A stretch of DNA of 64,000 bases from Planctomycetota bacterium (GCA_029260735.1 JAJDCR010000081.1:1-64000), one strand, 5' to 3'. Positions 1-9,670 are shown, counted from the stretch's first letter. Program-made: numbers and translations. The notes: generated by a model not told the origin, from the letters alone.

Positions 1-87
1 AATATCTATGTTTTATCCAACGAAGCGAGATTATGTGTACAAAAGTAAGGGTTTTCAACCCAGGGGATATAGCAATAGCCAACAAAT

Positions 88-693
88 CTAAACTCCCAAG
101 CCATCCAACTCTCTCTGCAATTGTTCGGGCGACTGAAAGTGAATTCCCTTAAACCCTAAAACCAAAGAAGTTTCCACATTGGGAAGAGAATCATCGATAA
201 AAATGGTTTTTTCAGGAATCAAAGAATGTTTTTCTATCAGGTAGTGAAAAATACAGGGATCAGGTTTTTTCATTTTGATTTCCCCGGAGACAACGATCCC
301 TTGAAAGAGAGTCAGAAAATCAAAGTTTTTCTGGGCAATGGGGAAAGTTTCTGCTGACCAATTAGTCAAAGCGTAAAGGGGATAGTTTTTCTGGGAGAAA
401 GATTTTAGAATCTCCACACTCCCTTCAATGGCTCCATTTAGCATTTCTTCCCAGCGAGTAAAATAAGCTTCTATTTGGGTTTCATAGTGAGGATGAGTTT
501 TCGCTACTGCGCCTATCGCTTGTGTAAAAGAGCGCCCTGCGTCTTGCTCTGCATTCCACTCTGATGTGCAAACTCCCGCTAAAAAATTTTCCATCTCTTC
601 TTCTTCAGAAAAAATCTTTCGGTAAAGATAACGGGGGTTCCAATCAATAAGGACTCCTCCTAAATCAAAAACAATCGCTTCGATGGGGGGCAT
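88..693 (-). CDS. HAD-superfamily hydrolase (YihX-like, subfamily IA)
   Basis: Predicted soluble phosphatase of 201 residues. Motif I is F-D-L-G-G-V with nucleophile Asp10; the second motif-I Asp is replaced by Gly, as in the YihX and epoxide-hydrolase N-domain branch of HAD proteins. Motif II is the Thr in ALTNWS (about residue 111), motif III the Lys in KKPDP (about 142), and motif IV the double Asp in FIDDSLPN (about 167). Substrate unknown; relatives act on sugar phosphates or similar small phosphomonoesters. The ATG is preceded by AGGAGAA at good spacing. It lies 25 nt after cls and is probably the last gene of the mre/rod transcript. Confidence 0.85.
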   Translation of the reverse strand: MPPIEAIVFDLGGVLIDWNPRYLYRKIFSEEEEMENFLAGVCTSEWNAEQDAGRSFTQAIGAVAKTHPHYETQIEAYFTRWEEMLNGAIEGSVEILKSFSQKNYPLYALTNWSAETFPIAQKNFDFLTLFQGIVVSGEIKMKKPDPCIFHYLIEKHSLIPEKTIFIDDSLPNVETSLVLGFKGIHFQSPEQLQRELDGLGV

Positions 694-718
694 ATATTCT
701 CCTGTTCTAGGACTAGTT

Positions 719-2170
719 CTAAAGCAATGGGGAAAGAATACGAAAAAAAGACGACTGGAACTTTTGCCAATATCCTCTTTGTCTTAAAGACTCCTCGCTA
801 ATTTCTTGGGCATTTTTGATGTCTTCGAGAAAATGCTCGGCTAGTTCTTCCGTAAATTTAGGATCATAAACAAAAGCGTTTAACTCAAAGTTGAGTTGAA
901 AAGAACGCGTGTCCATATTCGCAGAACCAATTGTTCCCAGCCAGTCGTCGATAACCATTGTTTTGGCGTGGATAAATCCCTTGGCGTACTCATAGATTCG
1001 TACTCCTGATTTTTTAAGATCTGGATAATAGGAATGAGAGACGATGGAAACAATTTTACTATCGGACTTCAAAGGAAGCAAAAGCCGAACATCCACTCCT
1101 CTTAAGGCTGCTACTATAAGCACTTCTTCAATGATGGGGTCAGGAATAAAATAAGGACTAGTGATCCAGACACGCTTTTGAGCTAGGGCAATTGCTTGAA
1201 AATAAATTCGCCGAATAGCTGCCCACCTGTCATCAGGCCCAGAGGCAATAACATGAACAATAGAGTCTCCGCTTGTCGAAGGCAAAGGGTAGTAGGATTT
1301 GTCTTCCAAAAGCTCTCCTTTTGATCGAAACCAATCTTCTGCAAATACTTGTTGCAAACTTAAAACGGCTGGGCCAGTAATTTGGATATGACTATCCCGC
1401 CAGTGGCCAATTTGAGGGCAAAGTCCTAAATATTCTTTGCCTACATTAATTCCTCCGGTTAAACCAATTTTCCCATCGACAATGACAATTTTTCTATGAT
1501 TGCGAAAATCCATCCGGTCCCGATGGCGAAAAAATATTCTTATCGGATTAAAAGCAGCGGTTAATCCTCCTTTCAACTCTAAAGGAAGCCAAAAATCTTT
1601 AGGGAGTTTAGAGCTTCCAACAGCATCATAAAGAACGCGTACATCCACTCCTTGGGAGGCTTTTTGGACGAGTAGTTCTCTTAAACCATAACCTGTTTCA
1701 TCAGCCCGAATAATATAAAACTCAATATGGATATGTTTTTTGGCTAACATAATGGCATGAGAAATGGCCTGATAAGTCGCTTTTGCTCCAAAAAGAATTT
1801 GGCAATGGTTTTTTCTGCTCGGGGGAAGATGGCTAACTTTCTCAGAAAGTTTAAGAAGATTCAGAATACGACTTTCAGAGTTCCATAGAGAATCGGTTAG
1901 AGAAGAAGGGGTCACAAAAGCTTGGTGCTCCTGCAAAACTTCCTGAAGAAGAGACTCAATCAGCTTAGATTCTCGCTTTAAACGAGATATCTTTTTGGAA
2001 CCCACCAATAGGTACAAAAGAAAACCAATGGCCGGTAAGAAGAATAGAAGTAAAATCCAAGCAAGGGTAGCACTGGGAGAGCGTTTTTCTGTGGTTAAAA
2101 AAATGATAATAACAACAATGTGTATGATAAAAACGATCCAGTAAACAAAATCCATATTTTTACTGCCCAT
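719..2170 (-). CDS. cls: Cardiolipin synthase (phospholipase D family)
   Basis: Membrane enzyme joining two phosphatidylglycerol molecules into cardiolipin. The 483 residues fit the ClsA family. Two N-terminal membrane helices (roughly residues 8-28 and 33-56) precede two PLD half-domains, each with an HxK(x4)D motif: His225 in HRKIVIVDG and His401 in HAKTMVIDD, each followed by the usual G-G/S-N segment. It starts 21 nt after the upstream endonuclease-family gene and ends 25 nt before the HAD gene, so it is probably cotranscribed. No clear Shine-Dalgarno precedes this ATG or the next in-frame ATG five codons on (2155), so the exact start is open. The neighbouring elongasome genes suggest coordinated envelope growth. 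Confidence 0.93.
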   Translation of the reverse strand: MGSKNMDFVYWIVFIIHIVVIIIFLTTEKRSPSATLAWILLLFFLPAIGFLLYLLVGSKKISRLKRESKLIESLLQEVLQEHQAFVTPSSLTDSLWNSESRILNLLKLSEKVSHLPPSRKNHCQILFGAKATYQAISHAIMLAKKHIHIEFYIIRADETGYGLRELLVQKASQGVDVRVLYDAVGSSKLPKDFWLPLELKGGLTAAFNPIRIFFRHRDRMDFRNHRKIVIVDGKIGLTGGINVGKEYLGLCPQIGHWRDSHIQITGPAVLSLQQVFAEDWFRSKGELLEDKSYYPLPSTSGDSIVHVIASGPDDRWAAIRRIYFQAIALAQKRVWITSPYFIPDPIIEEVLIVAALRGVDVRLLLPLKSDSKIVSIVSHSYYPDLKKSGVRIYEYAKGFIHAKTMVIDDWLGTIGSANMDTRSFQLNFELNAFVYDPKFTEELAEHFLEDIKNAQEISEESLRQRGYWQKFQSSFFRILSPLL

Positions 2171-2191
2171 ATAGAAAATTATTTTTCAACG

Positions 2192-3085
2192 TTATCTCAA
2201 TTTCAATTTTAATTCAGCCATCACGGCATAATGGTCAGATAAAATAGGTAGAGAAAAAGTCTTGCTCTGGATAAATTCAAAATGAGAAGAAACCAATATC
2301 CAATCTATTCTATGCCCAAAAGTAGGAAATGTGATTTCCTCAATTTTTGGTTGGAAGGCAGAAAGATTCAGATTGTTGGCAAAATTTTTAACAGGGCTAT
2401 CTTCTTCCCATTTGGCATTAAAATCTCCCATAACAATGACAGGATCAGAAAGAGAGGAGAGTTTCTCCTCTAATTCTTTTAACTGTTTTTTCTGAGTTTT
2501 TGTTCTTAGAGGATCCAGATGAAGAGAAACCACTATGATTTTTTTTTCCCAGGGAGTAGGAAGAAGAATCTCGGCGAGTAAAAAACCTTTACATAATATT
2601 GGCCAAGAGAGATCAAAGGTATGAGCATAAGCTTGTTCTAGAGAGAACTGCGAAATTACCGCTGTACCATAATGTAAACCAAACCCATCGACATTTTTTG
2701 CTTGAGCGGCAAAGCCATAGCCTCCTTTTTCAGACAGAAAACGACTTTGAGAGAAGTTTCCCGACCACCAAGAAGGATCATCGATCTCTTGGAGAGCAAC
2801 AATTTGAAAAGATTGCTCTTGGAAAAAATCAGTGACTTCTTTTAAATTCTGGACGATTTTCTCTTTCGATTGGAAGGCTTGATGAGAACCATTTTTTCGA
2901 CCGTGGGCTAGGTTTAAAGTGGCCACTCGTATTGTAGATACAGAAGGAAAAGTTAAATTGTTATGGGGAGAGAAAATTTTTATTTCCGCAAAACCATCTT
3001 TTCCTTCGGTAGCCCAAGGCAAAAGAGAACCAAAGCAGAGCAAAACAAATAACCCTACAAGAATAGATTTGCGATGTTTTTTCAT
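2192..3085 (-). CDS. Endonuclease/exonuclease/phosphatase-family protein, membrane-anchored or secreted
   Basis: Member of the Mg-dependent EEP fold family (DNase I, APE1, sphingomyelinase relatives). Visible motifs: TLNLAHG near the N-terminus, VALQEID with the metal-binding Glu, SLHLDP, VMGDFNA with catalytic Asp and Asn, and C-terminal SDHYAV with the catalytic Asp-His pair. The N-terminus MKKHRKSILVGLFVLL is a signal peptide or anchor, so it should act outside the cytoplasm. A longer in-frame start exists at 3142, but the ATG at 3085 has AGGA upstream and overlaps the rodA stop as ATGA, indicating translational coupling; I therefore choose 297 residues. The substrate could be a lipid head group, inositol phosphate or nucleic acid. 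Confidence 0.85.
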   Translation of the reverse strand: MKKHRKSILVGLFVLLCFGSLLPWATEGKDGFAEIKIFSPHNNLTFPSVSTIRVATLNLAHGRKNGSHQAFQSKEKIVQNLKEVTDFFQEQSFQIVALQEIDDPSWWSGNFSQSRFLSEKGGYGFAAQAKNVDGFGLHYGTAVISQFSLEQAYAHTFDLSWPILCKGFLLAEILLPTPWEKKIIVVSLHLDPLRTKTQKKQLKELEEKLSSLSDPVIVMGDFNAKWEEDSPVKNFANNLNLSAFQPKIEEITFPTFGHRIDWILVSSHFEFIQSKTFSLPILSDHYAVMAELKLKLR

Positions 3086-4200
3086 GAATAACTTGATCCT
3101 TCGTGCCCCAAAATAGATAGAATAATCCCTACGCAGCAGCAACAGAAAAGAAGAGAAGTTCCCCCATAGGACATAAAGGGCAAAGGTAGCCCCGTAATCG
3201 GAGCCATTCCCACAGTCATGCTCGTGTTAACTAAAGTCTGCATAACCATCAAAGCAACCACTCCGACGATGATTAATTGTCCAGAAGAGCACGATACACT
3301 ATAGGCAGCCATAAGCATAGCAGAGAACAGAAAAAGATAGAGAAGGAGAAGCACCGTCGTTCCAATAAAGCCCCACTCCTCTCCCACGACAGCAAAAATA
3401 AAATCGGTATGTCTTTCCGGGAGAAAACCATGCCGGTTTTGAGTTCCTTCTCCCAATCCTTTTCCGGCAAAACCTCCAGATCCATGAGCAATCATTGACT
3501 GAGTAAGATGATAGCCTTCTGCTTGTCTTTCTTTTTGGGTCATAGTATTCTGGAAAAGAAACATTTTAACCCGCTTTTGCTGGTAGTCCTTCAGACCATA
3601 GGAGTAAACGATAGGTAACAAAAGAAGAGCCATAATGATGATAGTTTTTAAGTGTTTGGTATTTGCCCCGGCAATAAAAATCATTGCGAAGAGAATAGGA
3701 ACAAAAACCAGAGAAGTTCCCATATCCGGTTGGAGAAGAATCAAAGAACAAGGTAAGGCAACAACACCAAAGGGGAGAAAAAGGCTCATCAATTTTTCTT
3801 TGTTGCTATTCTGAGAAAGAATACGTGCTAAAAGTAAGATGGTGGCAATTTTCATAAAATCAGAAGTTTGAAAGAGAATAGGCCCAAGCTTAATCCAACG
3901 CCTTGACCCATTTCGCATTTCTCCCATACCAGCAGTAGCAAATAGAAGAAAAATTCCTAGTCCATAAAGAAGCCAAGAATTTCGAACCAGCCAACGATAG
4001 TCAAAATACATCGCAATCAAAGAAACAAAAAAGGCCACGACAATCCATTGCATTTGCTTGCTAGCGTAAGACGCAGAAACACTATCGATAAAAGAAATGC
4101 TAATCATAAGGATAATCATAATAAAAAAAACGATCACCCCTCCCATCCCAAAAATGGCATCTCTTGCAGAAAATTTTTGGTTGCGTTGTCTTGCTTGCAC
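3082..4200 (-). CDS. rodA: Rod-shape SEDS glycosyltransferase RodA
   Basis: Integral membrane peptidoglycan polymerase of the SEDS family (RodA/FtsW/SpoVE), 372 residues with about ten hydrophobic segments. The signature GFLPERHTDFIFAVVGEEWG and the C-terminal GLPLPFMSYGGTSLL are plainly present. It follows mrdA by 12 nt, the usual pairing of the RodA polymerase with its PBP2 transpeptidase, and overlaps the next gene by 4 nt (ATGA). The neighbouring mreBCD genes argue for RodA rather than FtsW. Confidence 0.95.
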   Translation of the reverse strand: MQARQRNQKFSARDAIFGMGGVIVFFIMIILMISISFIDSVSASYASKQMQWIVVAFFVSLIAMYFDYRWLVRNSWLLYGLGIFLLFATAGMGEMRNGSRRWIKLGPILFQTSDFMKIATILLLARILSQNSNKEKLMSLFLPFGVVALPCSLILLQPDMGTSLVFVPILFAMIFIAGANTKHLKTIIIMALLLLPIVYSYGLKDYQQKRVKMFLFQNTMTQKERQAEGYHLTQSMIAHGSGGFAGKGLGEGTQNRHGFLPERHTDFIFAVVGEEWGFIGTTVLLLLYLFLFSAMLMAAYSVSCSSGQLIIVGVVALMVMQTLVNTSMTVGMAPITGLPLPFMSYGGTSLLFCCCCVGIILSILGHEGSSYS

Positions 4201-4212
4201 CTCTCTTCCTTT

Positions 4213-7017
4213 CTATTCAAATAATTTTTGTAAAACTTTGGCGGCGACGGGAGCAGCGACCGAGCCCCCGTACCCCCCATGTTCCACATATACAGCAAAA
4301 GCATACTGGGGTCGATAAGCAGGAGCAAATCCAGCGAACCAAGCGTGGTCTGGCTTGCCTCTCACTTGAGAAGTTCCTGTCTTGCTCGCAATGATCAAAC
4401 CTTGAGGTAAAAGTTTGCGAATATTCCGTGCCGTCCCTTTCTCGGAATGAACTACTCCGATCATCCCTTGCCTGATGAGTTCTAAATGGCCAGGATGGAT
4501 AGGAATTTGTTGAAGAGGATCGCTATTGTTTGTCAAGGCTGGTGTTATCATTGTAGGGTTTTGGGCAACGAGTCTTTTATGCACAATCTGGAAAGGAAAA
4601 ATGACTTCTAAAAGTAAACGGTTGAGAGAGATAAGCTCCTTCCAGGATAATTTTTTCTGGAGCAAAGCTTTTATTTCACTATCAAAGACCATACCATGAA
4701 AAATATCTTTGTGATAGATGTATTTATTTTGGAGAAGAAAATTGAGTTCTTTGACTAGATTGTGTTGCATGCTAAGAGAAGGACTCCCCCCTTGATATGC
4801 CAAAATATCTTGCTGTAGCCCAGAAGAAAAGTTTTTCCTCAAGTAAGTCATAACAGGTTTATGTTCTTGCTGAAAAGAGCGAAGAAGGGAAGGGACATCG
4901 CGAAGCTCTTGGAGGGTAAAAAGAACAGAGCCTTCCTTTTGGTAGTTGGGACTATGGAATCCTTTAACTAGCTTTACTGCGGGGACAGCCCCTTCATTTG
5001 CAACTAGGGCCATCGCTCGGGCCACTTGAAGGGGGGTTGCTTCGAGTAGTTGACCAATGGCAAGCATACGACTATTCCCTTTGTTCCACCCCTCGTTAAA
5101 AGCTTTGCGTTTCCATGCTGCTGAAGGCAGAAATCCTTTGCTTTCACCAGGCAAAGATATGCCTACACGTTTACCAAATCCAAACCATTCCCCCCATTGG
5201 TGTAATCTCGATTCTCCTAAAGCTTCTCCTACTTTATAGAAATAAATATTGCAAGATTGCGTAATCGAGTCTTTCAAATTAATAAAGCTATGGTGGTGAG
5301 TGCAGCGAAACGCTCTTGGATTGTGAAGGTAGCCACGACAGTAGACAACCTGAGAAGGACTCGCTACTTTTTCCTCTAAAACGGCCAAGCTTGTAATAAC
5401 TTTGAAGATGGAGCCAGGAGGAGCAGGATTTCCATTGTAAATAGCTCGGTTTTCAAGAGGTTTCTCGGGAAGTTGTATTAAATGATTATAATCCGCCCTG
5501 TAACGATTGTTGTCATATCGTGGACTCGTTGCGAGAACAAGAATTTCCCCCGTTTTGATATCAATAAATACAGCCCCTCCTCCGACGGCACTAGAAGCAC
5601 GTTTTATACTTTCATCTAAGGCAAGCTCTGCTGTCTCTTGTAGTTCACTGTCAATTGTAAGATAGAGATCCATTCCGTCGGTAGGAGGATCGGAAAATTG
5701 CATTTGGCTATCTCTAAGGTCAACAATAGAGCCTCGAGCTCCTCGGAGTTTATTTTCAAATACTTTTTCAATCCCACTACGTCCCACAAGATCCGTCATT
5801 CGATAGTCTTTTTCCCTTTGAATGTACTCTTCTCGGTTGATTTCTCCCATGTTTCCCAGAATATGAGAAGCAAGAGTTTTTTTCGGATAATCTCGGGAAA
5901 TTCCCTTATAGATAGAGAATCCTTTATATTGATCAACACGTTTTGTGTTTGCCTGGTAAGTAATGTGGAGTTTATCTTGCAAGCGAGTAATAGCATATTG
6001 GTTGTGGTAGCGACGATCTTCCATTAACCATTGATTTTTTCCCTTTATTCTGACAAGAACATCACGAGATAGTTTATAAGAAAATTTTTCTTGGAAGTTC
6101 TCTTGGGAAAAAACTTGATAGATAATGGGAGGAATTTCTCGTCGGTTAAGCCAGCTTTTATGTTCATCATCGATCTTGAACAAAAACTGAGAAGGAATAA
6201 ATTTCCATTTGTATTTGTCTGTGCTCAAAACAATGGCTATTTCTTTCGGAATTCCCTCGAAGAGGGGATACAGTTGCCGATAGTAATTTGCCTCTAATCC
6301 TCTTCTCATTTTACGAGCTTCTTTTCCCTTTGCACAAGCATAAACTTTTAGCTCTTGTTTATCTGACTTCTCTCCTTTTGTCTCTCTTGTAACAAGATAA
6401 AGGTCAGAGCGTTTTTCGCTGTTCGGTTTCTTCAGAATCCACTCCCAATTTTTTTTAACAATTTCTAAGGAAAACTGAGGAGGAAGAGATATTTTTTTTT
6501 GCTTAAATTTTTGAAGAAGAACTAGAGGAAGTTTATAATTATCAAAGCTAGAAAACTCTCTAAGATCTAGTGAAAACAAATATTTATGCCGATTGAGCTT
6601 TCTTCGAATACGACGTGTTTGCTTTTGATTTTCTTTTGAGCAAATACTTTTGATTTCATCAATACCAACATTCAGCACTTTGCTCAGGTTTTGCATCGAA
6701 GGAGTTTCTTGGATGATACCGTCTTTTCTAAGAGGGTGCAACTGAAAACGGATTTCATAATCAATTTTTGTTTCTGCAAGAGTAACCCCATTGCGGTCGT
6801 TAATCCGTCCTCGAATAGGAGGAGCATCATAATATTTATCGAGATGACTAACCGCTTTATTTTGATAGTAGTCGTAGTTGAGTATCTGAATGCAGTACAA
6901 ACGAAAGATAATCCAAGGAAAAATGAAAAATAAGCCCCCTACCATAAATAGAATGCGTTTTTGAATAACTTTTTGCATTTTTTTCGGCCGTTTCTGAATG
7001 GTTTTAGATAGCTTCAA
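4213..7017 (-). CDS. mrdA: Penicillin-binding protein 2, unusually long
   Basis: Class B PBP, the transpeptidase partner of RodA. A membrane anchor lies at about residues 25-47, then the pedestal domain and a transpeptidase domain with all three active-site motifs: Ser536-I-F-Lys539, Ser588-C-Asn590 and Lys879-Thr-Gly881. At 934 residues it is about 300 longer than typical PBP2 (around 630). Roughly 200 extra residues precede the active Ser, in a Lys/Arg-rich segment (about 80-350), and roughly 130 extra separate SxN from KTG. The frame is continuous and all motifs are intact, so the additions look like real insertions. It sits 3 nt after mreD and 12 nt before rodA. Confidence 0.95.
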   Translation of the reverse strand: MKLSKTIQKRPKKMQKVIQKRILFMVGGLFFIFPWIIFRLYCIQILNYDYYQNKAVSHLDKYYDAPPIRGRINDRNGVTLAETKIDYEIRFQLHPLRKDGIIQETPSMQNLSKVLNVGIDEIKSICSKENQKQTRRIRRKLNRHKYLFSLDLREFSSFDNYKLPLVLLQKFKQKKISLPPQFSLEIVKKNWEWILKKPNSEKRSDLYLVTRETKGEKSDKQELKVYACAKGKEARKMRRGLEANYYRQLYPLFEGIPKEIAIVLSTDKYKWKFIPSQFLFKIDDEHKSWLNRREIPPIIYQVFSQENFQEKFSYKLSRDVLVRIKGKNQWLMEDRRYHNQYAITRLQDKLHITYQANTKRVDQYKGFSIYKGISRDYPKKTLASHILGNMGEINREEYIQREKDYRMTDLVGRSGIEKVFENKLRGARGSIVDLRDSQMQFSDPPTDGMDLYLTIDSELQETAELALDESIKRASSAVGGGAVFIDIKTGEILVLATSPRYDNNRYRADYNHLIQLPEKPLENRAIYNGNPAPPGSIFKVITSLAVLEEKVASPSQVVYCRGYLHNPRAFRCTHHHSFINLKDSITQSCNIYFYKVGEALGESRLHQWGEWFGFGKRVGISLPGESKGFLPSAAWKRKAFNEGWNKGNSRMLAIGQLLEATPLQVARAMALVANEGAVPAVKLVKGFHSPNYQKEGSVLFTLQELRDVPSLLRSFQQEHKPVMTYLRKNFSSGLQQDILAYQGGSPSLSMQHNLVKELNFLLQNKYIYHKDIFHGMVFDSEIKALLQKKLSWKELISLNRLLLEVIFPFQIVHKRLVAQNPTMITPALTNNSDPLQQIPIHPGHLELIRQGMIGVVHSEKGTARNIRKLLPQGLIIASKTGTSQVRGKPDHAWFAGFAPAYRPQYAFAVYVEHGGYGGSVAAPVAAKVLQKLFE

Positions 7018-7020
7018 GGA

Positions 7021-7503
7021 TTACCAACTAGGGACTTCTCTTCGGGGTTTGGGAACACTGTCTAGGATAAAAAGTATTGGTGGAGTAAGCATGCTTGTGT
7101 ATAAAGCGGCAGGAAAAAAGTTATTTAATACATCTACTCCATAAACTATTGATATAACCCCCGCGTGCATTAAGTTTCCTAGGAGACTAATAAAAAAAAG
7201 GAGAATGCTTATTATGATAAAATTATCTAGCATAATTTCTTTTTTAAAACGAAGGATAAAAAAACAAATAGCTGTATAGATAAACGAAAATAATCCTATT
7301 ATTTCGCAAGAAGCAATATCTTGAAGTAGACCTAAGTACCAACTTTTGGAAAGAGCCTCTGTTGGACGACTCGCTAGAGAGATATAGACACAGAGAATTA
7401 ATATTAAGTCTGGGCGACAACCTCCTATCGGAAAATAGCTAAAAAAAGAAATTTTCGCCCATAGTAGAAGGATGCTAATAGGTATTAAGTAAATCCACTT
7501 CAT
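7021..7503 (-). CDS. mreD: Rod-shape-determining protein MreD
   Basis: Small polytopic membrane protein (160 residues, about five hydrophobic segments) of the elongasome. The segment GGCRPDLILILCVYISL matches the MreD pattern in which Pro-Asp sits in an early helix, and GLLQDI matches the conserved G-x-x-x-D motif of the next helix. MreD sequences diverge strongly, so position between mreC and mrdA is the best support. The stop lies 3 nt before the mrdA start. Confidence 0.9.
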   Translation of the reverse strand: MKWIYLIPISILLLWAKISFFSYFPIGGCRPDLILILCVYISLASRPTEALSKSWYLGLLQDIASCEIIGLFSFIYTAICFFILRFKKEIMLDNFIIISILLFFISLLGNLMHAGVISIVYGVDVLNNFFPAALYTSMLTPPILFILDSVPKPRREVPSW

Positions 7504-7577
7504 GGTTTAAGCAATCAATTGTGTATTAGAAGAATAAGAAAATGTCCCGTCATAACTCTTTACTAAAGTAAAAACTC

Positions 7578-8408
7578 TTAGAAGTAGGAAAAAACTAAAA
7601 CGGTGTGTATCTGGTCGAGATTCAAAGGACGTATTTTCACATCCCAAAAAAGACCAATTTGATCAGACTGGGAGAAAGTCAGACTACCCACAACCAATCC
7701 ACGAGGATATTCCCCTTTTAGCCCTGATGTCACAATTACCGCAGAAGCGGGAAACTGACGTTTTCTTTCTACGAGATCTAAGCGACACAGTTCTTCTCCC
7801 CGACAAATTTCTCGACTATCGATTATACAGGTGCTGTCTTCTTGGCCATTTCCGATACTAATTCCTTCTCCATATTCTTTTTCTCTGTCATCTGCTGAGA
7901 AAACAGATATAGGTATTTGCATAGCAGGATCGGTAACTTTTAATACAGTGCTGTAATGGTCACTAATTTCACTCACACGGCCCACTAAACTATCGTTAAA
8001 AACAACAATATCTCCTAGTTTGATATTGTCAAAAGAACCACGGTCGATTTTAAAGGAATGTCTATTGTCAGAGCTATCATTGCGGATAATGATAGTAGCG
8101 GGGATAACAAGGGGGATTTTTTTTTTCGAAAATTTTTCGCGAAAGTTAGTTAGAGTTCTTAGTTGTTCTTTTAACTGGAAAAGCTCAAGCTTAGTTTGGG
8201 CCAATGCTTGCTGTAAATGCATGATCTCTGAAATGCTATTCTTCTGAGCAAGTTTTTCAACGCTCGGACTTTCTTCGCTAACCCAAAACGTAGAAATTTT
8301 CAGAGACAAGGAGTTTACATAAGAAGCACTTACAATTAAGCCTAAGGATATCAGTAGTAGAAATAAAGTGAAAGCATGAAAGGGGGATTTCAAATTTGCT
8401 CTCCTCAT
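7578..8408 (-). CDS. mreC: Rod-shape-determining protein MreC
   Basis: Elongasome scaffold of 276 residues that links MreB to PBP2 on the periplasmic side. One N-terminal membrane helix (about 13-33) is followed by a coiled coil (about 55-90, HLQQALAQTKLELFQLKEQL) and a C-terminal beta-rich region with typical MreC features: FKIDRGSFDNIKLGDIVV, LVGRVSEIS and VIVTSGLKGEYPRGLVVG. It lies 212 nt after mreB, separated by a structured repeat, and 74 nt before mreD. Confidence 0.93.
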   Translation of the reverse strand: MRRANLKSPFHAFTLFLLLISLGLIVSASYVNSLSLKISTFWVSEESPSVEKLAQKNSISEIMHLQQALAQTKLELFQLKEQLRTLTNFREKFSKKKIPLVIPATIIIRNDSSDNRHSFKIDRGSFDNIKLGDIVVFNDSLVGRVSEISDHYSTVLKVTDPAMQIPISVFSADDREKEYGEGISIGNGQEDSTCIIDSREICRGEELCRLDLVERKRQFPASAVIVTSGLKGEYPRGLVVGSLTFSQSDQIGLFWDVKIRPLNLDQIHTVLVFSYF

Positions 8409-8525
8409 TTGTAAGATGCTCTAGGGAGTTTCCAAAAAACTTTGCAAAAATAGTGAGGATGATAAATAGGAGGAGTTTGGTTTGGAGAGTTACTGCTTAG
8501 TTCTAAGCAGTACTTTAGTTACTTA

Positions 8526-8606
8526 TGTCATTCCTACAAAGGCAAAAATCCAGAAAATCTTAGAAAAACCTTGGAAACTGGATTCCCGCCTTTCGCGGGA
8601 ATGACA
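8526..8606. repeat. REP-like inverted repeat between mreB and mreC
   Basis: An 81-bp element with imperfect inverted arms of 28 and 29 nt (8526-8553 and 8578-8606), both bounded by TGTCATTCC and ATCCAG or their complements. The right arm itself holds a perfect hairpin, ATTCCCGC-CTTTC-GCGGGAAT (8582-8602). Elements of the TGTCATTCCCGCGAAAGCGGGAATCC type are dispersed in many bacterial genomes. Inside the mre operon it could stabilise or attenuate the transcript. No second copy was seen in this window. Confidence 0.7.
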
Positions 8607-8620
8607 ATACAAAGAAATTT

Positions 8621-9670
8621 TTAATCGCTGCCCATCAAAATGGCTCTTAAGAGATCTAACTGAGTCAGAACTTCACCGGTTCCTCTTGCGACACAAGTTA
8701 GGGGATCTTCGGCAATTGTAACAGGTAAATCAGTTTCTTTGGCAATAATTTTATCGAGCCCTTTCAATAAGGCTCCTCCTCCCGCTAAAGTAACACCTCT
8801 GTCAACTAAATCTCCCGCTAATTCAGGAGGAGTTTTCTCTAGAGTGACTTTGATTGTGTTTACAATTGCCATAGCTGGTTCCAAAAGAGCTTCTCTTACT
8901 TCTTCGGAACGAATAAGTGTTTTTCTTGGTAAACAAGCCGTTAAATCTCGTCCTCTTACTTCCATTGTAAGTTCTTGTTCCAAGGGAAAAGCTGACCCTA
9001 GCTCTTTTTTTATCTTCTCAGCAGTAGGCTGACCAATGAGAAGGTTATATGTTCTTCGCATATGTTGAATGATGGCTTCGTCCAAGTCATCTCCAGCAAC
9101 TCGAACACTTTCAGAGATAACACACCCGGCAAGAGAAAGAACAGCCACTTCCGTTGTTCCGCCACCAACATCAACAATCATATTACCGATTGGCTCTGTA
9201 ATAGGAAGCCCTGCTCCTATTCCCGCAGCCATAGGTTCATCAATAAGATAAACCTCTCTTGCTCCTGCTCTCAAGGCCGAATCGATAACCGCTTGTTTTT
9301 CGACAGAAGTAATTCCTGAAGGCACGGCAATAACCACACGAGGTTTTACCCCCCACTTGCGATTTTGGGCTTTTCGGATAAAATATTTAAGCATTGCCTC
9401 AGTCACAGCAAAATCAGCGATTACTCCATGCTTTAGAGGACGAATAGCAACAATATTGTCCGGTGTTCTTCCGACCATTTCTTTGGCAACATTCCCTACG
9501 GCATTACCATTCAAAAGAACATCGTTTGTTCCCTTACGAACTGCGACAACGGAAGGCTCGGAAGTGATAATTCCGGTATCTTTTGCACAAACTAGTGTGT
9601 TTGCTGTACCTAGGTCTATTCCCAAATCTACGGAAAAGAGACCTAAAAATTTATCAATAACGTGTACCAT
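8621..9670 (-). CDS. mreB: Actin-like cell-shape protein MreB
   Basis: Cytoplasmic actin homologue (349 residues) that guides the elongation machinery. The phosphate-1 motif GIDLGTANTLV, the adenosine/phosphate-2 region VDVGGGTTEVAV, VAVPSGITSVEK, YLIDEPMAAGIGAGLP and LAGGGALLKGLDK are all recognisable. A Leu/Phe-containing N-terminus (VIDKFLGLFSVDLG) resembles the usual membrane-contact segment. It is the first gene of the minus-strand run mreB-mreC-mreD-mrdA-rodA. No strong Shine-Dalgarno is visible before its ATG, but the start matches family length. Confidence 0.97.
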   Translation of the reverse strand: MVHVIDKFLGLFSVDLGIDLGTANTLVCAKDTGIITSEPSVVAVRKGTNDVLLNGNAVGNVAKEMVGRTPDNIVAIRPLKHGVIADFAVTEAMLKYFIRKAQNRKWGVKPRVVIAVPSGITSVEKQAVIDSALRAGAREVYLIDEPMAAGIGAGLPITEPIGNMIVDVGGGTTEVAVLSLAGCVISESVRVAGDDLDEAIIQHMRRTYNLLIGQPTAEKIKKELGSAFPLEQELTMEVRGRDLTACLPRKTLIRSEEVREALLEPAMAIVNTIKVTLEKTPPELAGDLVDRGVTLAGGGALLKGLDKIIAKETDLPVTIAEDPLTCVARGTGEVLTQLDLLRAILMGSD

